From Acinetobacter piscicola (GTDB taxonomy: Bacteria; Pseudomonadota; Gammaproteobacteria; Pseudomonadales; Moraxellaceae), in assembly GCF_015218165.1 (NCBI RefSeq), contig NZ_CP048660.1, positions 120,102 to 184,101 of the forward strand: DNA of 64,000 bases. The letters are read 5' to 3'. A model generated the notes under the pieces. That model ran no database searches and was not told the DNA's origin. It saw nothing but the letters and a program-made list of their open reading frames with translations. The translations under genes were made by a program, and so were the position numbers. The stretch's first letter is position 1; every line of letters begins with the position of its first letter. Below are positions 38,001 to 45,731 of the stretch, piece by piece.

Positions 38001-40068
38001 GTGTTTTAATACATATTTAAAACAAATAGGGGTTAAGTCAACTCTATCGTTAGCTCAATGGTTGAAAGCTTTACAGCAAAATGTGATGTTAAATAGCACT
38101 CCGTTGATTGCAGGTTATATATCAGGCCAAGTCCTGACTGAAGATCTTTCAATAAATGAATTATTACGCTTATTCGAATATGAAAAATTAACCACAAATT
38201 TAGATAGCACTGAGCCAGAAAGTGAAATAGAAATAGACGATGAGCAACTACATTTGTCTGATATTTTAGCGATGATTCAGCAACTAAAAGGTGAATCTAG
38301 ATCAAGCATTTGGCTTAAACAGCTTGCCAATAATGAAACGAATCACTACTCAGTCAATTTATTAACGTGCTTTGTGCGATGGCTGATTTTACGCTGTGAT
38401 GCAGAAGAGTTAAGTCTACAGAATCGAAATATGATTCATCTACATTTGGCCATCGTCAGTGCAGGTATATTGGGGTTTTCAGAAGATTTAACAAAAGATA
38501 GCCAGATTGATGAAGATGTATTTCAAAAATGGATGGAGTTGACGCAAGAGCATTTTCCACACCGCAAGCATCTCGCTGCGTGGAATCGCTTTAGAGATTT
38601 TTTAATTCAGTTAAATGATAATCGTATAAAGTTACACAAGCGTACAGCGCATCAAGCAAGTGCTAAAGTTTTTTCAAAAAATGAAGTGCAGCAGATCGTT
38701 CAAATATTACAATCTGTAGAATCTGGGGTGAATGATGCTGCTTTACGTCTAGAGATTCAGCGTCATTTTCGTTTATCTGCAGCGATGGGTGTACGCCGTT
38801 CAGAGACACTTCATTTACGGCCCTTAGATATTGATGAGGATATGCTCCGAATTCGTCCTTATGGTGAGCATCAGTTAAAAACACTTGGATCAGAACGTGT
38901 TGTTCCGATGAATTTATTAAGTCAGACGATTCAAAATGGATTAAATGATATTTATAAGAATAAAAAATATTCGATATTAATGTCTGATGAGAATAGTGAG
39001 CATAGGCCTTTTTTTGCTCAAATATCTCAAATATTAAAGAAAGTCACTGGAGATGTTGATCTCAGCTTACATCATTTAAGACATACGTTTGCAAGTACAT
39101 ATACTTTAAAGTGTTTGCAAACAGTGGTGGATTTTAAAGCGCTCACGATAGAATTGCCATGGCTACAAAATTGGATGCCATCGAATGAGCAATTTAATAC
39201 GCTAGTAGGCAATGAAGGACAGGTTGGGCAAGGGATTAAGGCGATTAGTCGAGTGCTTGGACATTTACATGAATCGACAACATTAAAGCATTATGTTCAT
39301 ATCTTATTTCTGGCTACTTATGCCTATAGCATGCAACAACAGCAACCCAATTTACATACTGCATTTTTTAAGCGAGTCATGAGTCGGAGTAATTTATTCA
39401 GGCATTTCCAAGCGATTCATCAACAGAATGGTAATCTAAAATATGAGTTGAGAGACACCATCGAAAAATATGTACTCAAAAAAAGACAAAGTCAGAGGTG
39501 GGTCATCTATGCTCAAAAAAGAGGGAATTCGACTGGAAAAGTAATTAAACACGAATTATTTCAAAAGTTTGAAGATATTGAGCGGTATCTTATTTCTGGG
39601 CAGGGGCAGCCACGATTAGATATTGAGTCCTGGAAGAAAGCTTTAATTATGATGGCAAACATTCCGTCAGGTAAACGTGGTTCAAATATAGGAAGACATC
39701 CATTATCGACACAAGGAAAGTTAGCACGTTTGCCTGAATTACTCAGTGCTGTAGATTTTAATTCTGCACAAGAGATTTTAGAGCGATTTGATTATTTAGA
39801 ACAAAACCAATCAGAAACTTATAATTGGTTAATAAAAAAATGGTTGTATGAAAGTAATGTAACAAAAGTATTGATGCATTTTACGGCAGAGGATGAACCT
39901 ATGCTTTCAATCCTTACAGAACATCAGTTTTTTCCGATAGTGATGAAACATAATAAATATGATTATTTTAGAATTATGTCTCAACAAGCGTCATTAAGCG
40001 CCGTGCGATGGGTACTAGCATGGTTGAGTGTACGATATTTGGTGATTAGAGATCATATCAGAATTTAA
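35014..40068 (+). CDS. Giant tyrosine recombinase (1,684 aa) with degenerate internal modules
   Basis: The C-terminal catalytic domain is complete. The first Arg is in AAMGVRRSETLHLRPLDI (~1259), followed by the beta-hairpin with GSERVVPMNLL. The HxxR box is LSLHHLRHTFAST (~1352), the second His is in SRVLGHLHESTTLKHY (~1415), and Tyr ~1425 is the nucleophile. Two upstream stretches look like degraded copies: ~365-520 (LALILSLLTGRSVTELTAP ... NASGRNYDNLIHYASF) and ~600-720 (ELWINLATAGRGI ... STDRYVPLTPALI). Ordinary integrases have 300-450 residues, so this size is exceptional. It should integrate or excise a DNA segment. It sits where the T6SS effector ends, suggesting it entered there, but I could not define attachment sites. 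Confidence 0.8.
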   Translation: MNIYFQQLLEWINQNTPIEEQKLLRALFLLRAHYSLAGIVVICQRIFTLIGDNELPKFRDELKTLEIISALEYSEEYSHFFSKTTDKNKHNPTPLRPFTGDSGICDLLLLKSGENHNNESFDTVIIWFLEQIFHFQDRVHALELYSSYLKGDGSIKLKDQKGSRVYNAFLAIRLLGDAGNTQILEDVKASLLQNSPKQLIQLMSVHNKDEQLNKIYYALKLFLSQIWQNNRQKNKTKRREFLHRIGLKHRKLILQRYGSLSIAIQPLEDVDEIHRGLVSDVFEDDEIEEDETPLEPLFRFFLAEQSDLIRGLYASKSTSQHIEAANVGLVWTKSRLSLNSIQEVFRLCQPSHTDASLILRAKLALILSLLTGRSVTELTAPSFSQNTGHNNITGHNNITIKYDHTLSAYVLSILAGTPILKKKPKKSKFHVPWTNELHLVLPIELNDLVSQVKNLGITRQHIAVERDASELINRVPKELEISLKSIRDILPRLLYDHSQGDLAVVKAVTNASGRNYDNLIHYASFEQRQLEQLWAACLRTIKINIPEYIYSSNKRVGSPIGIKIIEIQNEIARIKNYIYQANEQKDWQMFFKYLMSYTELWINLATAGRGIKQPFPKWISQQGWALIQDKHHQNESTDRYVPLTPALIKQIQSLRGLMGMLGEQIELRVDLSSYAVQLYDPHQIEDLIRNWARKLVRSDRNQLPGRFKDAGLGHWIRGRHPWDILSVFPVSAFKQQWLDVQENLQKQLGFECIEDFDFLKIKNVPTFVLTQETKTVQVETKLRIEFSENDVKEWLKNPDYKSYYQLIFEENPEPQVALELGHLLASNLAKNKNIDLPQAIKAYCAYIRDKTKIPLFVQLPQKAHRTWLTSENSFSTWGYIEQNLLDHIQKDLEHLPEHQNCDVEIGRLLVVLSMYSQLCRVSHLQAMLEFIIVAMGYSRLIELVVNNDRSVTKIRRTVLLSPYVSTLILVDRQYLQPRLKEILAKSKDLQRKDWQKCFNTYLKQIGVKSTLSLAQWLKALQQNVMLNSTPLIAGYISGQVLTEDLSINELLRLFEYEKLTTNLDSTEPESEIEIDDEQLHLSDILAMIQQLKGESRSSIWLKQLANNETNHYSVNLLTCFVRWLILRCDAEELSLQNRNMIHLHLAIVSAGILGFSEDLTKDSQIDEDVFQKWMELTQEHFPHRKHLAAWNRFRDFLIQLNDNRIKLHKRTAHQASAKVFSKNEVQQIVQILQSVESGVNDAALRLEIQRHFRLSAAMGVRRSETLHLRPLDIDEDMLRIRPYGEHQLKTLGSERVVPMNLLSQTIQNGLNDIYKNKKYSILMSDENSEHRPFFAQISQILKKVTGDVDLSLHHLRHTFASTYTLKCLQTVVDFKALTIELPWLQNWMPSNEQFNTLVGNEGQVGQGIKAISRVLGHLHESTTLKHYVHILFLATYAYSMQQQQPNLHTAFFKRVMSRSNLFRHFQAIHQQNGNLKYELRDTIEKYVLKKRQSQRWVIYAQKRGNSTGKVIKHELFQKFEDIERYLISGQGQPRLDIESWKKALIMMANIPSGKRGSNIGRHPLSTQGKLARLPELLSAVDFNSAQEILERFDYLEQNQSETYNWLIKKWLYESNVTKVLMHFTAEDEPMLSILTEHQFFPIVMKHNKYDYFRIMSQQASLSAVRWVLAWLSVRYLVIRDHIRI

Positions 40069-40263
40069 GTAAATATGACTTACGCACGCTTTATTACATA
40101 AAGTTTTGAAAGACAGCGCTACCCTAATTGAGCTAAATTCAAGTGACAATTTGGGTATAAGTGCAGCCAAATTCTGTGAATTTGTTCAAGACAGCTACGT
40201 GTGCATAAATATCATTTACCTGACTACATCATACCTTGCATTTAATATGCTGCTAGAAGCCGT
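40069..40263. other. Spacer between recombinase gene and IS605 element
   Basis: About 195 bp without a credible ORF. A possible right boundary of the recombinase element should lie here. AGTAAATA occurs at 40068 and also at 34214 and 34249 left of the unit, but that is too short to call an att repeat. Confidence 0.4.
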
Positions 40264-40322
40264 TTGACATACTCCCACCACTTTCACGATGTTCAAGTGG
40301 GGGATTCTAAAAGCAAATGCTC

Positions 40323-40834
40323 TTAGGCGACTTCCTTACGGATTTCGCTGGCTTTCTGCTTCGTAGGGCGACCTTTACCGCATCTTCCCTCCACAGACAA
40401 AACGGTGTGCCCCACCGCCAAAATGTTGCGAGAAGCGTTTATATCCGCATTCTCACTAAAGCCACACTCAATACACTCAAATTTTGCCTGAGTGAGCCTA
40501 TTTTCTTTTGCAACATGACCGCATGAACTACAAGTCTGACTTGTATATTTGGGGTCAACTTTAACGAGTAAACCACCTCGCCATTGTTGCTTGTACTCCA
40601 ACATACCCACAAGCATTGACCAACCTTGATCTAGGATTGATTTGTTTAAGCCTGATTTGGCTTTCACATTCTTTCCTTTTTTCTCAATTGTTCCGCTTGC
40701 TGACTTCGACATATTGGCTACTTTTAAGTCCTCAACTACGATCATTGCGTGGTTTTTGCTGAGAGTTGTCGTGACTTTGTGTAAGTAGTCATGCCGAATA
40801 TTGGCAATATGATGGTGTAACTTGTTAATTTTTA
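40323..40834 (-). pseudogene. tnpB: TnpB, C-terminal part (split by IS1)
   Basis: Encodes the second half of the RNA-guided TnpB nuclease. Visible are IVVEDLKVANM with the RuvC Glu, a four-Cys zinc ribbon (CSSCG ... CIECG) and ENADINASRNI with the last RuvC Asp. It is cut from its N-terminal half by the IS1 at 40835-41622. The frame continues a few codons into IS1, so the apparent start MSAYFLKHH is IS sequence. Confidence 0.88.
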
Positions 40835-41622
40835 GGTGGTGTTTCAAAAAGTATGCTGACATTAAATGAAGCCATTATTGATGTAAAAAAAGGTTAAGTC
40901 GAAAGCTTTAAAATGGTTTTCAATCTTTTTTGAAAAATTACAACTCCTTCTAAAACCGCGCCTAATTCGATGCCTTATTTTGCAATTATTACCTTCAATA
41001 CCTACAGTAAAAAATTTACCAATACTTTGCTTGCAGTTTTTAAAAGCAGTTATGAAACTGTCCCAATGATCACTTGCAATTCGGGTGTAGTGAATACCTA
41101 ATTGTTTAAGCTTTGCCTTCAATCGTTGAACTGTAGCTAAGTCTCTTTTACCCCAAACATAAGCAACAATCTCACCTGTTTCTCGATGGTAGGCGTAAAT
41201 AAGCCATTGTTTATTATTTTTATTTCCCACAAAAGTCCAAAACTCATCAACTTCAAGAGACTCATAATGACTTTGTTTAGGCTGAATTTGGTAGGTCGAT
41301 TCGGTTAAAGTACGTAAAACTTTACCGATACTGATTCGCTCAACTTCAGCGATATCTCGTATACCACTACCTCTGACCATCAACTGTAATATTTTTCGAG
41401 TAATGCCTGAATGACATCCTAGATAGCTCAGAGCATGGTCACCAATAAACTGACGTTTACAGTCTTTGCACTGATAGTTTTGTTTCCCATCTACTTTGAT
41501 GCCATTTTTCTTTATACTGTCACTGAGGCAGGTTGGACATTTGATTTCTAGAGTTATTCGCATTTCTCTATTTTATCAAAATTCAACCTGCTTTGTTTCA
41601 GCATACTTTTTGAAACACCACC
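40835..41622 (-). mobile_element. IS1-family element, 788 bp, with 8-bp target duplication
   Basis: Perfect 25-bp terminal inverted repeats (40835-40859 and 41598-41622) begin GGTGGTGTTTC and end in AGTATGCTGA. They are flanked by direct repeats AATTTTTA at 40827-40834 and 41623-41630. The duplication and perfect ends show a recent, simple insertion into tnpB. Confidence 0.95.
40862..41563 (-). CDS. IS1-family transposase
   Basis: 233 residues in a single frame. The N-terminal zinc ribbon has CPTC then YQCKDCKRQF, followed by a helix-turn-helix (GSGIRDIAEVERISIGKVLRTL). The DDE domain shows LEVDEFWTFVG, YTRIASDHWDSF and the C-terminal GNNCKIRHRIRRGFRRSCNFSKK signature of IS1. No frameshift is needed, as in the single-ORF IS1 relatives. 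It appears intact. Confidence 0.93.
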   Translation of the reverse strand: MRITLEIKCPTCLSDSIKKNGIKVDGKQNYQCKDCKRQFIGDHALSYLGCHSGITRKILQLMVRGSGIRDIAEVERISIGKVLRTLTESTYQIQPKQSHYESLEVDEFWTFVGNKNNKQWLIYAYHRETGEIVAYVWGKRDLATVQRLKAKLKQLGIHYTRIASDHWDSFITAFKNCKQSIGKFFTVGIEGNNCKIRHRIRRGFRRSCNFSKKIENHFKAFDLTFFYINNGFI

Positions 41623-42423
41623 AATTTTTAAATTAAGTTTTTTCCAATTTTTGCTGAATTTTGTTTTCTTTTTTATCTTGCGTTGAAGTCTAGCCAACTT
41701 TACTTGATTGGCTTTAAAACTATTGATCGGGTCGAAAACCTGACCTGTTGAGGTTGTCACCAATTTTTTGATGCCAAGATCAACACCAATGGCTGATTTT
41801 GATGGATGGATAGGGGTTTCTAATGTGCTTTCAACACCAAAAGAAATATACCACTTCCCAACATGCTTTGAGATTGTGACGTTTTTAATATCACCTAAAA
41901 TATCTTGTGATTTTCTGAATTTCACAACACCAATATCGTTAGGCAACTTAACCTGATTGCCTTTAACCCAACAGTATCTATCAAACTGAACAATACGAAT
42001 CGAATCATAACCATCGGATTTCTTTTTAAATCGTGGCATGAGTGGTCGAAGTTGAACTTCACTGCCATCCGCTAATTTAAAGAATTTTGGTTTTTTAGGC
42101 TTGAAAGGCTTTTGTTTTAACTTGGCTTGTTCTTTTTTATCGAAGAATTTAGCCCAAGCATCGCCAAGATCACGAACTTTTTGTTGAAGTGAAACACCAT
42201 TTGAACTGTTTTCTAAAAAAGCACATTCAGGCTTTTTGCGTAGTTAAGGGATTTTATTAACTAAATTAACTTTATTGATTCGCTCATTATTAGCAAGCAT
42301 CTCAAATGAGAGAGCTAATATTTGATTCCAAACAAAACGTGCAGAGCCAAGCAACTTGTTTAAAACAAGCTCCTGTTCCGCATTAGGCTCAAGCCTAAAT
42401 TTATACGCTTTGTTGATTTTCAT
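41623..42423 (-). pseudogene. tnpB: TnpB, N-terminal part with nonsense codon (split by IS1)
   Basis: The ATG at 42423 opens MKINKAYKFRLEPNAEQELV, the normal TnpB start. A TAA at 42244-42246 interrupts the frame after KVNLVNKIP. The same frame continues LRKKPECAFLENSSNGVSL to SAIGVDLGIKKLVTTS (first RuvC Asp) and ends at the IS1 junction after NLKI. With a stop codon and an insertion, the nuclease is dead. Transposition would rely on TnpA alone. Confidence 0.88.
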
Positions 42424-42481
42424 AAATGAGTGTGTATGTGTTAATATATATAAATACTAGCATTAAACAAGCATTCAAACA

Positions 42482-42880
42482 ATGACTGAAATATATAAAA
42501 ATCGACATTCAGCCTTTAATTTACACGTACATTTAGTATTTATTACCAAGTACAGAAAGAAAATTTTAGGTGAGTTGCATCATAAATATTTTACTGAGTG
42601 TGTGTCTGAAATTTGCAAAGAATTTGATGCGGAATTAAAGGAATGTAATGGTGAAGCTGACCATATTCACATGCTTATTCAGTATCCACCGACAGTTCAG
42701 CTTAGTAAATTGGTGAATAACTTAAAATCAGTAACAAGCAGAAAAATGAGGAATGAGTTTTTAGATTTACGTGGTAGTTATGCAAAACCTGTTTTGTGGT
42801 CACGCTCATATTTTGCAGGGTCGTGTGGTGGTGCTTCTTTGGACATTATTAAAACATATATTCAAAACCAACAAGGTTAA
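42482..42880 (+). CDS. tnpA: IS200/IS605 TnpA, Y1 HUH transposase
   Basis: 132 residues, full length for the family. Contains NLHVHLVFITKYRKKIL, the HUH pair in EADHIHMLIQYPP, and the catalytic Tyr near residue 127 in IIKTYIQNQQ. It excises and inserts single-stranded IS DNA using the subterminal hairpins. It appears intact and divergent from the dead tnpB. Confidence 0.93.
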   Translation: MTEIYKNRHSAFNLHVHLVFITKYRKKILGELHHKYFTECVSEICKEFDAELKECNGEADHIHMLIQYPPTVQLSKLVNNLKSVTSRKMRNEFLDLRGSYAKPVLWSRSYFAGSCGGASLDIIKTYIQNQQG

Positions 42881-43096
42881 AATCTGTGAAATTCACCTCT
42901 ACCCTGACTGTCGGGTGGAGTCCTCTTTCACGTTAAGATAGCATCCTTCCTTGTGCAAATAGCCTAAGCATATATCGTTCAACCTAATGGGCCTAGGAAT
43001 CAGCGACTTTGATTTGTTCTTTGCTTTCAATTTGATCCATATGTTATCGATTTATATTTTTTTATTTAAAAATGAATAAAAAAATTCTAATTCGGT

Positions 43097-43125
43097 TTGA
43101 CCAAAGAAAAAGATACCCATATGAT
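43097..43125 (+). promoter_or_regulatory. Sigma70-like promoter for structured RNA, copy A
   Basis: TTGACC (43097-43102), 17-bp spacer, TATGAT (43120-43125). The predicted start, 7 nt downstream, is G43132, the first base of the conserved RNA. Copy B has the same boxes, spacer and start distance. Confidence 0.78.
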
Positions 43126-43131
43126 AATTAC

Positions 43132-43339
43132 GTTACAGCAAAATCTGTAATCGGGCGTGGAAACCTGAAAATTACTACAGAAGCATTAAAACCGCTTTAG
43201 CGGTTTTTTGTGCTTATTATGCTTAGTTTGCCATTATGGTAGGCCAGGCAGGGCAGTCTATGACTGGCCGTCTTCTGTAGTGCGGTATTTCCACCCCTGT
43301 TTGGTCTACCTCCATCTCGTGGAAAAGATGGTTGTAGAT
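43132..43339 (+). ncRNA. Conserved structured RNA upstream of DUF262-HNH gene, copy A
   Basis: P1: GTTACAG/CTGTAAT with loop CAAAAT (43132-43151). P2: CGGG/CCTG with loop CGTGGAAA (43152-43167). P3: 43174-43183 pairs perfectly with 43272-43281 (ACTACAGAAG/CTTCTGTAGT). It encloses a terminator-like hairpin AACCGC-TTTA-GCGGTT-TTTT and a GCCAG/CTGGC hairpin. TTTCCAC at 43288-43294 is complementary to the P2 loop. P6: GTCTAC/GTAGAT (43304-43309, 43334-43339) encloses CATCT/AGATG, again with loop CGTGGAAA. Compared with copy B, P1, P3 and P6 keep pairing through paired base changes. No ORF is conserved. I do not recognise the family. The 3' end is not defined by sequence. Confidence 0.82.
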
Positions 43340-43536
43340 AGTTAATTCTAAACTACAGGTACTAAACATGAAGATTTTATTATCTAATCCCCCCATTTCT
43401 CTTAGGTCTCTTTTGTTAGCGCTGACTGGATATTGACGGTCATTTAATTCACAGCTTTAACCAAATCGAACTATATACATTTTCAAATTTCGTACTTGAG
43501 CGAAAGTAGGAAAGTGTTGCCTGGAGAAAATAAGAA

Positions 43537-45192
43537 ATGGGTTCTACACGACTATTGACCAATATTATTCAGCGTAAAGTCATGTTGCCAGAAGAAATGT
43601 CACCTTCAATGCAGCGTGACAATTTTGAAGTGGCACTGACTGATTTTGAAAAGCATCCAATCATCAAATGTTTATTTAAGGCGGATAACCAGCGTTCTAC
43701 GGAATGTTGGAGCGTGCAAGAAATTGCAAACTTTATTGAGGATTGCACAGAAGATCAAAACATCAATTTATGCATTTTGTATTGGAAAGATATACACGGC
43801 AATATTTACATTATTGATGGAGCACATCGTCTTTCCTGTATCTATGCGTGGATTAATAGATATTTTGCGGATGAGCAAGTCACTCAATCACCTAATTTCA
43901 ATGATCCACAAAAACAAGATATTCGTTACCTCCGCAATTATTTAGGAGATCTCGCTGATTTTCAAAAAATTTGTACTGATGCCGAATTCGCAGAAAAAAA
44001 ATCGAAATTAGGCGATATTAAAATCAGTTTCAGGCAGGTACTGGGAACTCCGGAAGATGCGCGACGGGTATTTCAATCGATTAACTCAGATACTAAACGT
44101 TTAGATAAATATGAGGAATATCACCTAAGAAATCGCGGTAGTGACGCGTATTATGCGATCTATGCCTGTTGTTATATCAATGACAATAAATCTAACCTAG
44201 AAGAGCTCCAATATACACGTTTAAATGAGTTGATTGAGTTAGGGGAGAGGATCCACCAGTTACTTTTTTCGACCATTTTATTAGACAATGAAATGAGTCA
44301 TGGCAAAAAAATTGGCTTGGTCAATGAGCTGATGAATATCATTGCGGGTGATCAGATTCATAATATTATGAGTCTGAATCAGGGGGAGCGCGTTGAAAAC
44401 CTAATGTCGCATCTGTTGACCATTCTTTGCAGAATAGCGACGCCTGTAAAAAATGCTGGGGTTCCGAGTTTGGGCTTACATCCATACTTATATTTTTATA
44501 AGGATCAGCGTTTTCAGATTACTTCTTTTCTTGCATGGTTTTCAATTGTGTATGAAATTCATGAAAGCCGCATGCAGATTCATCATCGAAAGATTAGTTT
44601 CAAGGACTTCACCCGGGTACGCCGTAGTATTGAGTTCTTGATCGCCAATTTCCCCGTGGCGACCACCGAAACGGTCGGCAAGTTCGGCAGTGGTATCAAG
44701 GGCTATGATCGGCTACAAATTGTCTATAAAGCCTTTATTTGCTTAAGCTTGGAAATGGAGGTTGATTTTGATGATGAGAAATGCCTGAATACCTTTATTC
44801 TGTCCATGTCTAAGGCCTTCAAGTACATAAACTTTAACGAGTTCTATGTCGAAAGGTTTTTGGGTGGTTATGATGATGCAGTAGTCAAGAATGTGGTGGG
44901 ATATGTGGAGTCGATTAGTCCAATTTCTCGGTCAAAGCCAAAGGCCTTTTCGGCATTAACCAAGAGTCTGCTTAAGCACAATTTTCTGGTGGGTAATCAT
45001 AACTTTTGCCTCATTTGTGATGGATTGATCTATCTTGATTCTACTGAATCGGATCATAGGATTGCCAAAGCCGTAGGTGGGCAAGGCGTTCTAGAGAATG
45101 GCCTGCTAGTTCATCCCATCTGTAATAGGATGAAATCAGATCTGAGCCTGGAAGAGATTAGAGCGGATTTGTTTGGTGAATTACTGTATTGA
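43537..45192 (+). CDS. DUF262-like + HNH endonuclease fusion protein, copy A
   Basis: 551 residues; GGAGA lies upstream of the ATG. The N-terminus has the DUF262/ParB-like signature: DNQRSTECWSVQEIANFIED (~50-70) and IIDGAHRLSCIYAW (IDGxHR at ~93-98). Residues ~120-480 are helical and unrecognised. The C-terminus is an HNH nuclease: FCLICD (~490-495), ESDHRIAKAVGGQG (His ~507), and HPICNRMKSD (~526-534). DUF262 plus HNH in one chain resembles GmrSD/SspE-type modification-dependent restriction proteins, but the family is not identified. It is paralogous to the gene at 49643-51277 and follows the same RNA. A terminator lies at 45341. Confidence 0.82.
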   Translation: MGSTRLLTNIIQRKVMLPEEMSPSMQRDNFEVALTDFEKHPIIKCLFKADNQRSTECWSVQEIANFIEDCTEDQNINLCILYWKDIHGNIYIIDGAHRLSCIYAWINRYFADEQVTQSPNFNDPQKQDIRYLRNYLGDLADFQKICTDAEFAEKKSKLGDIKISFRQVLGTPEDARRVFQSINSDTKRLDKYEEYHLRNRGSDAYYAIYACCYINDNKSNLEELQYTRLNELIELGERIHQLLFSTILLDNEMSHGKKIGLVNELMNIIAGDQIHNIMSLNQGERVENLMSHLLTILCRIATPVKNAGVPSLGLHPYLYFYKDQRFQITSFLAWFSIVYEIHESRMQIHHRKISFKDFTRVRRSIEFLIANFPVATTETVGKFGSGIKGYDRLQIVYKAFICLSLEMEVDFDDEKCLNTFILSMSKAFKYINFNEFYVERFLGGYDDAVVKNVVGYVESISPISRSKPKAFSALTKSLLKHNFLVGNHNFCLICDGLIYLDSTESDHRIAKAVGGQGVLENGLLVHPICNRMKSDLSLEEIRADLFGELLY

Positions 45193-45340
45193 GCAGCAGA
45201 GGGGGTAAATTAATTTTCTAAAATTTATCAATGATTTAACTTTTGATATATTCAGCCAATGTGGTTGTTTTTAATTCACTTTAGAATCACAACCAGAAAC
45301 TAGCTGTAGTTTCTGAATGACCGTCAAGGTCCTTAGTTTC

Positions 45341-45371
45341 GCCCATAGATTCCCTCTGTGGGCTTTTTTTT
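45341..45371 (+). terminator. Intrinsic terminator after DUF262-HNH copy A
   Basis: GCCCATAGA pairs with TCTGTGGGC (one G-U) around TTCCC and is followed by an 8-9 T run. A close relative with preserved flanking words (TTTCTGAA, CCTTAGTTT) stands at 47182-47211 after the remnant copy. Confidence 0.88.
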
Positions 45372-45393
45372 GATCAAAAATTGTATAGATGCC

Positions 45394-45483
45394 CTAAAAT
45401 AAACCTTTTAGCATTTCATAAGCAATGAGGATTAAGGCTGAGACCATCAGCACAACAAAAATGAGTTCCACTCTAGTTAACAT
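45394..45483 (-). CDS. Small single-span membrane protein, 29 aa
   Basis: The ATG at 45483 has a good RBS (AAAGGA, 7 nt spacing). The product is MLTRVELIFVVLMVSALILI followed by AYEMLKGLF, one hydrophobic helix with charged ends. The length recalls KdpF or type I toxins, but no homology is evident. It lies alone between the copy A terminator and the ATPase gene, on the opposite strand. Confidence 0.5.
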   Translation of the reverse strand: MLTRVELIFVVLMVSALILIAYEMLKGLF

Positions 45484-45731
45484 ATTAATTCCTTTTACTT
45501 TTCACTTAATTTATATAGCAGTTAACTCGTAGCATCAATGAAATAACATAACATGGAAAATAATCAAAAAGACAGAATTTGGATTTTGATCAGATCTACT
45601 GTTTGCATGCTTCAACAGTAGCTTTGAATGTTTCACTTAAACTTTAAATTTTTTTTAAAATTGAATATTTTTACATCTAGGTTCTAAACTTTGATAGAAT
45701 TAATTAAAACTTTAGATTTCAAGTGTAAACA

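Larger units (their letters stand above)
40264..42931. mobile_element. IS605-type element (divergent tnpA and tnpB) carrying an IS1 insertion
   Basis: tnpA reads rightward and tnpB leftward from a shared promoter region near 42,450. Both outer ends have subterminal hairpins. On the tnpB side, CCCACCACTT pairs with AAGTGGGG (40274-40304) next to TTTGACATAC. On the tnpA side, a hairpin with loop TGACTGTC (~42894-42917) is followed by CTCTTTCAC. The ends are approximate. The tnpB-side hairpin lies where the omega/right-end RNA of TnpB systems is made (minus strand, overlapping the tnpB 3' end). Confidence 0.82.

Noticed and set aside
34206..40263. att sites of the recombinase unit based on AGTAAATA at 34214, 34249 and 40068
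   Set aside because: Eight bases in A+T-rich DNA, unevenly placed; no longer direct or inverted repeat could be found by eye.
43132..43339. RNA as a HEARO/IscB omega-RNA or group I/II intron
   Set aside because: No IscB-type RuvC/bridge-helix protein follows, no domain V or intron core motifs are present, and the HNH protein has a DUF262-like N-terminus instead.
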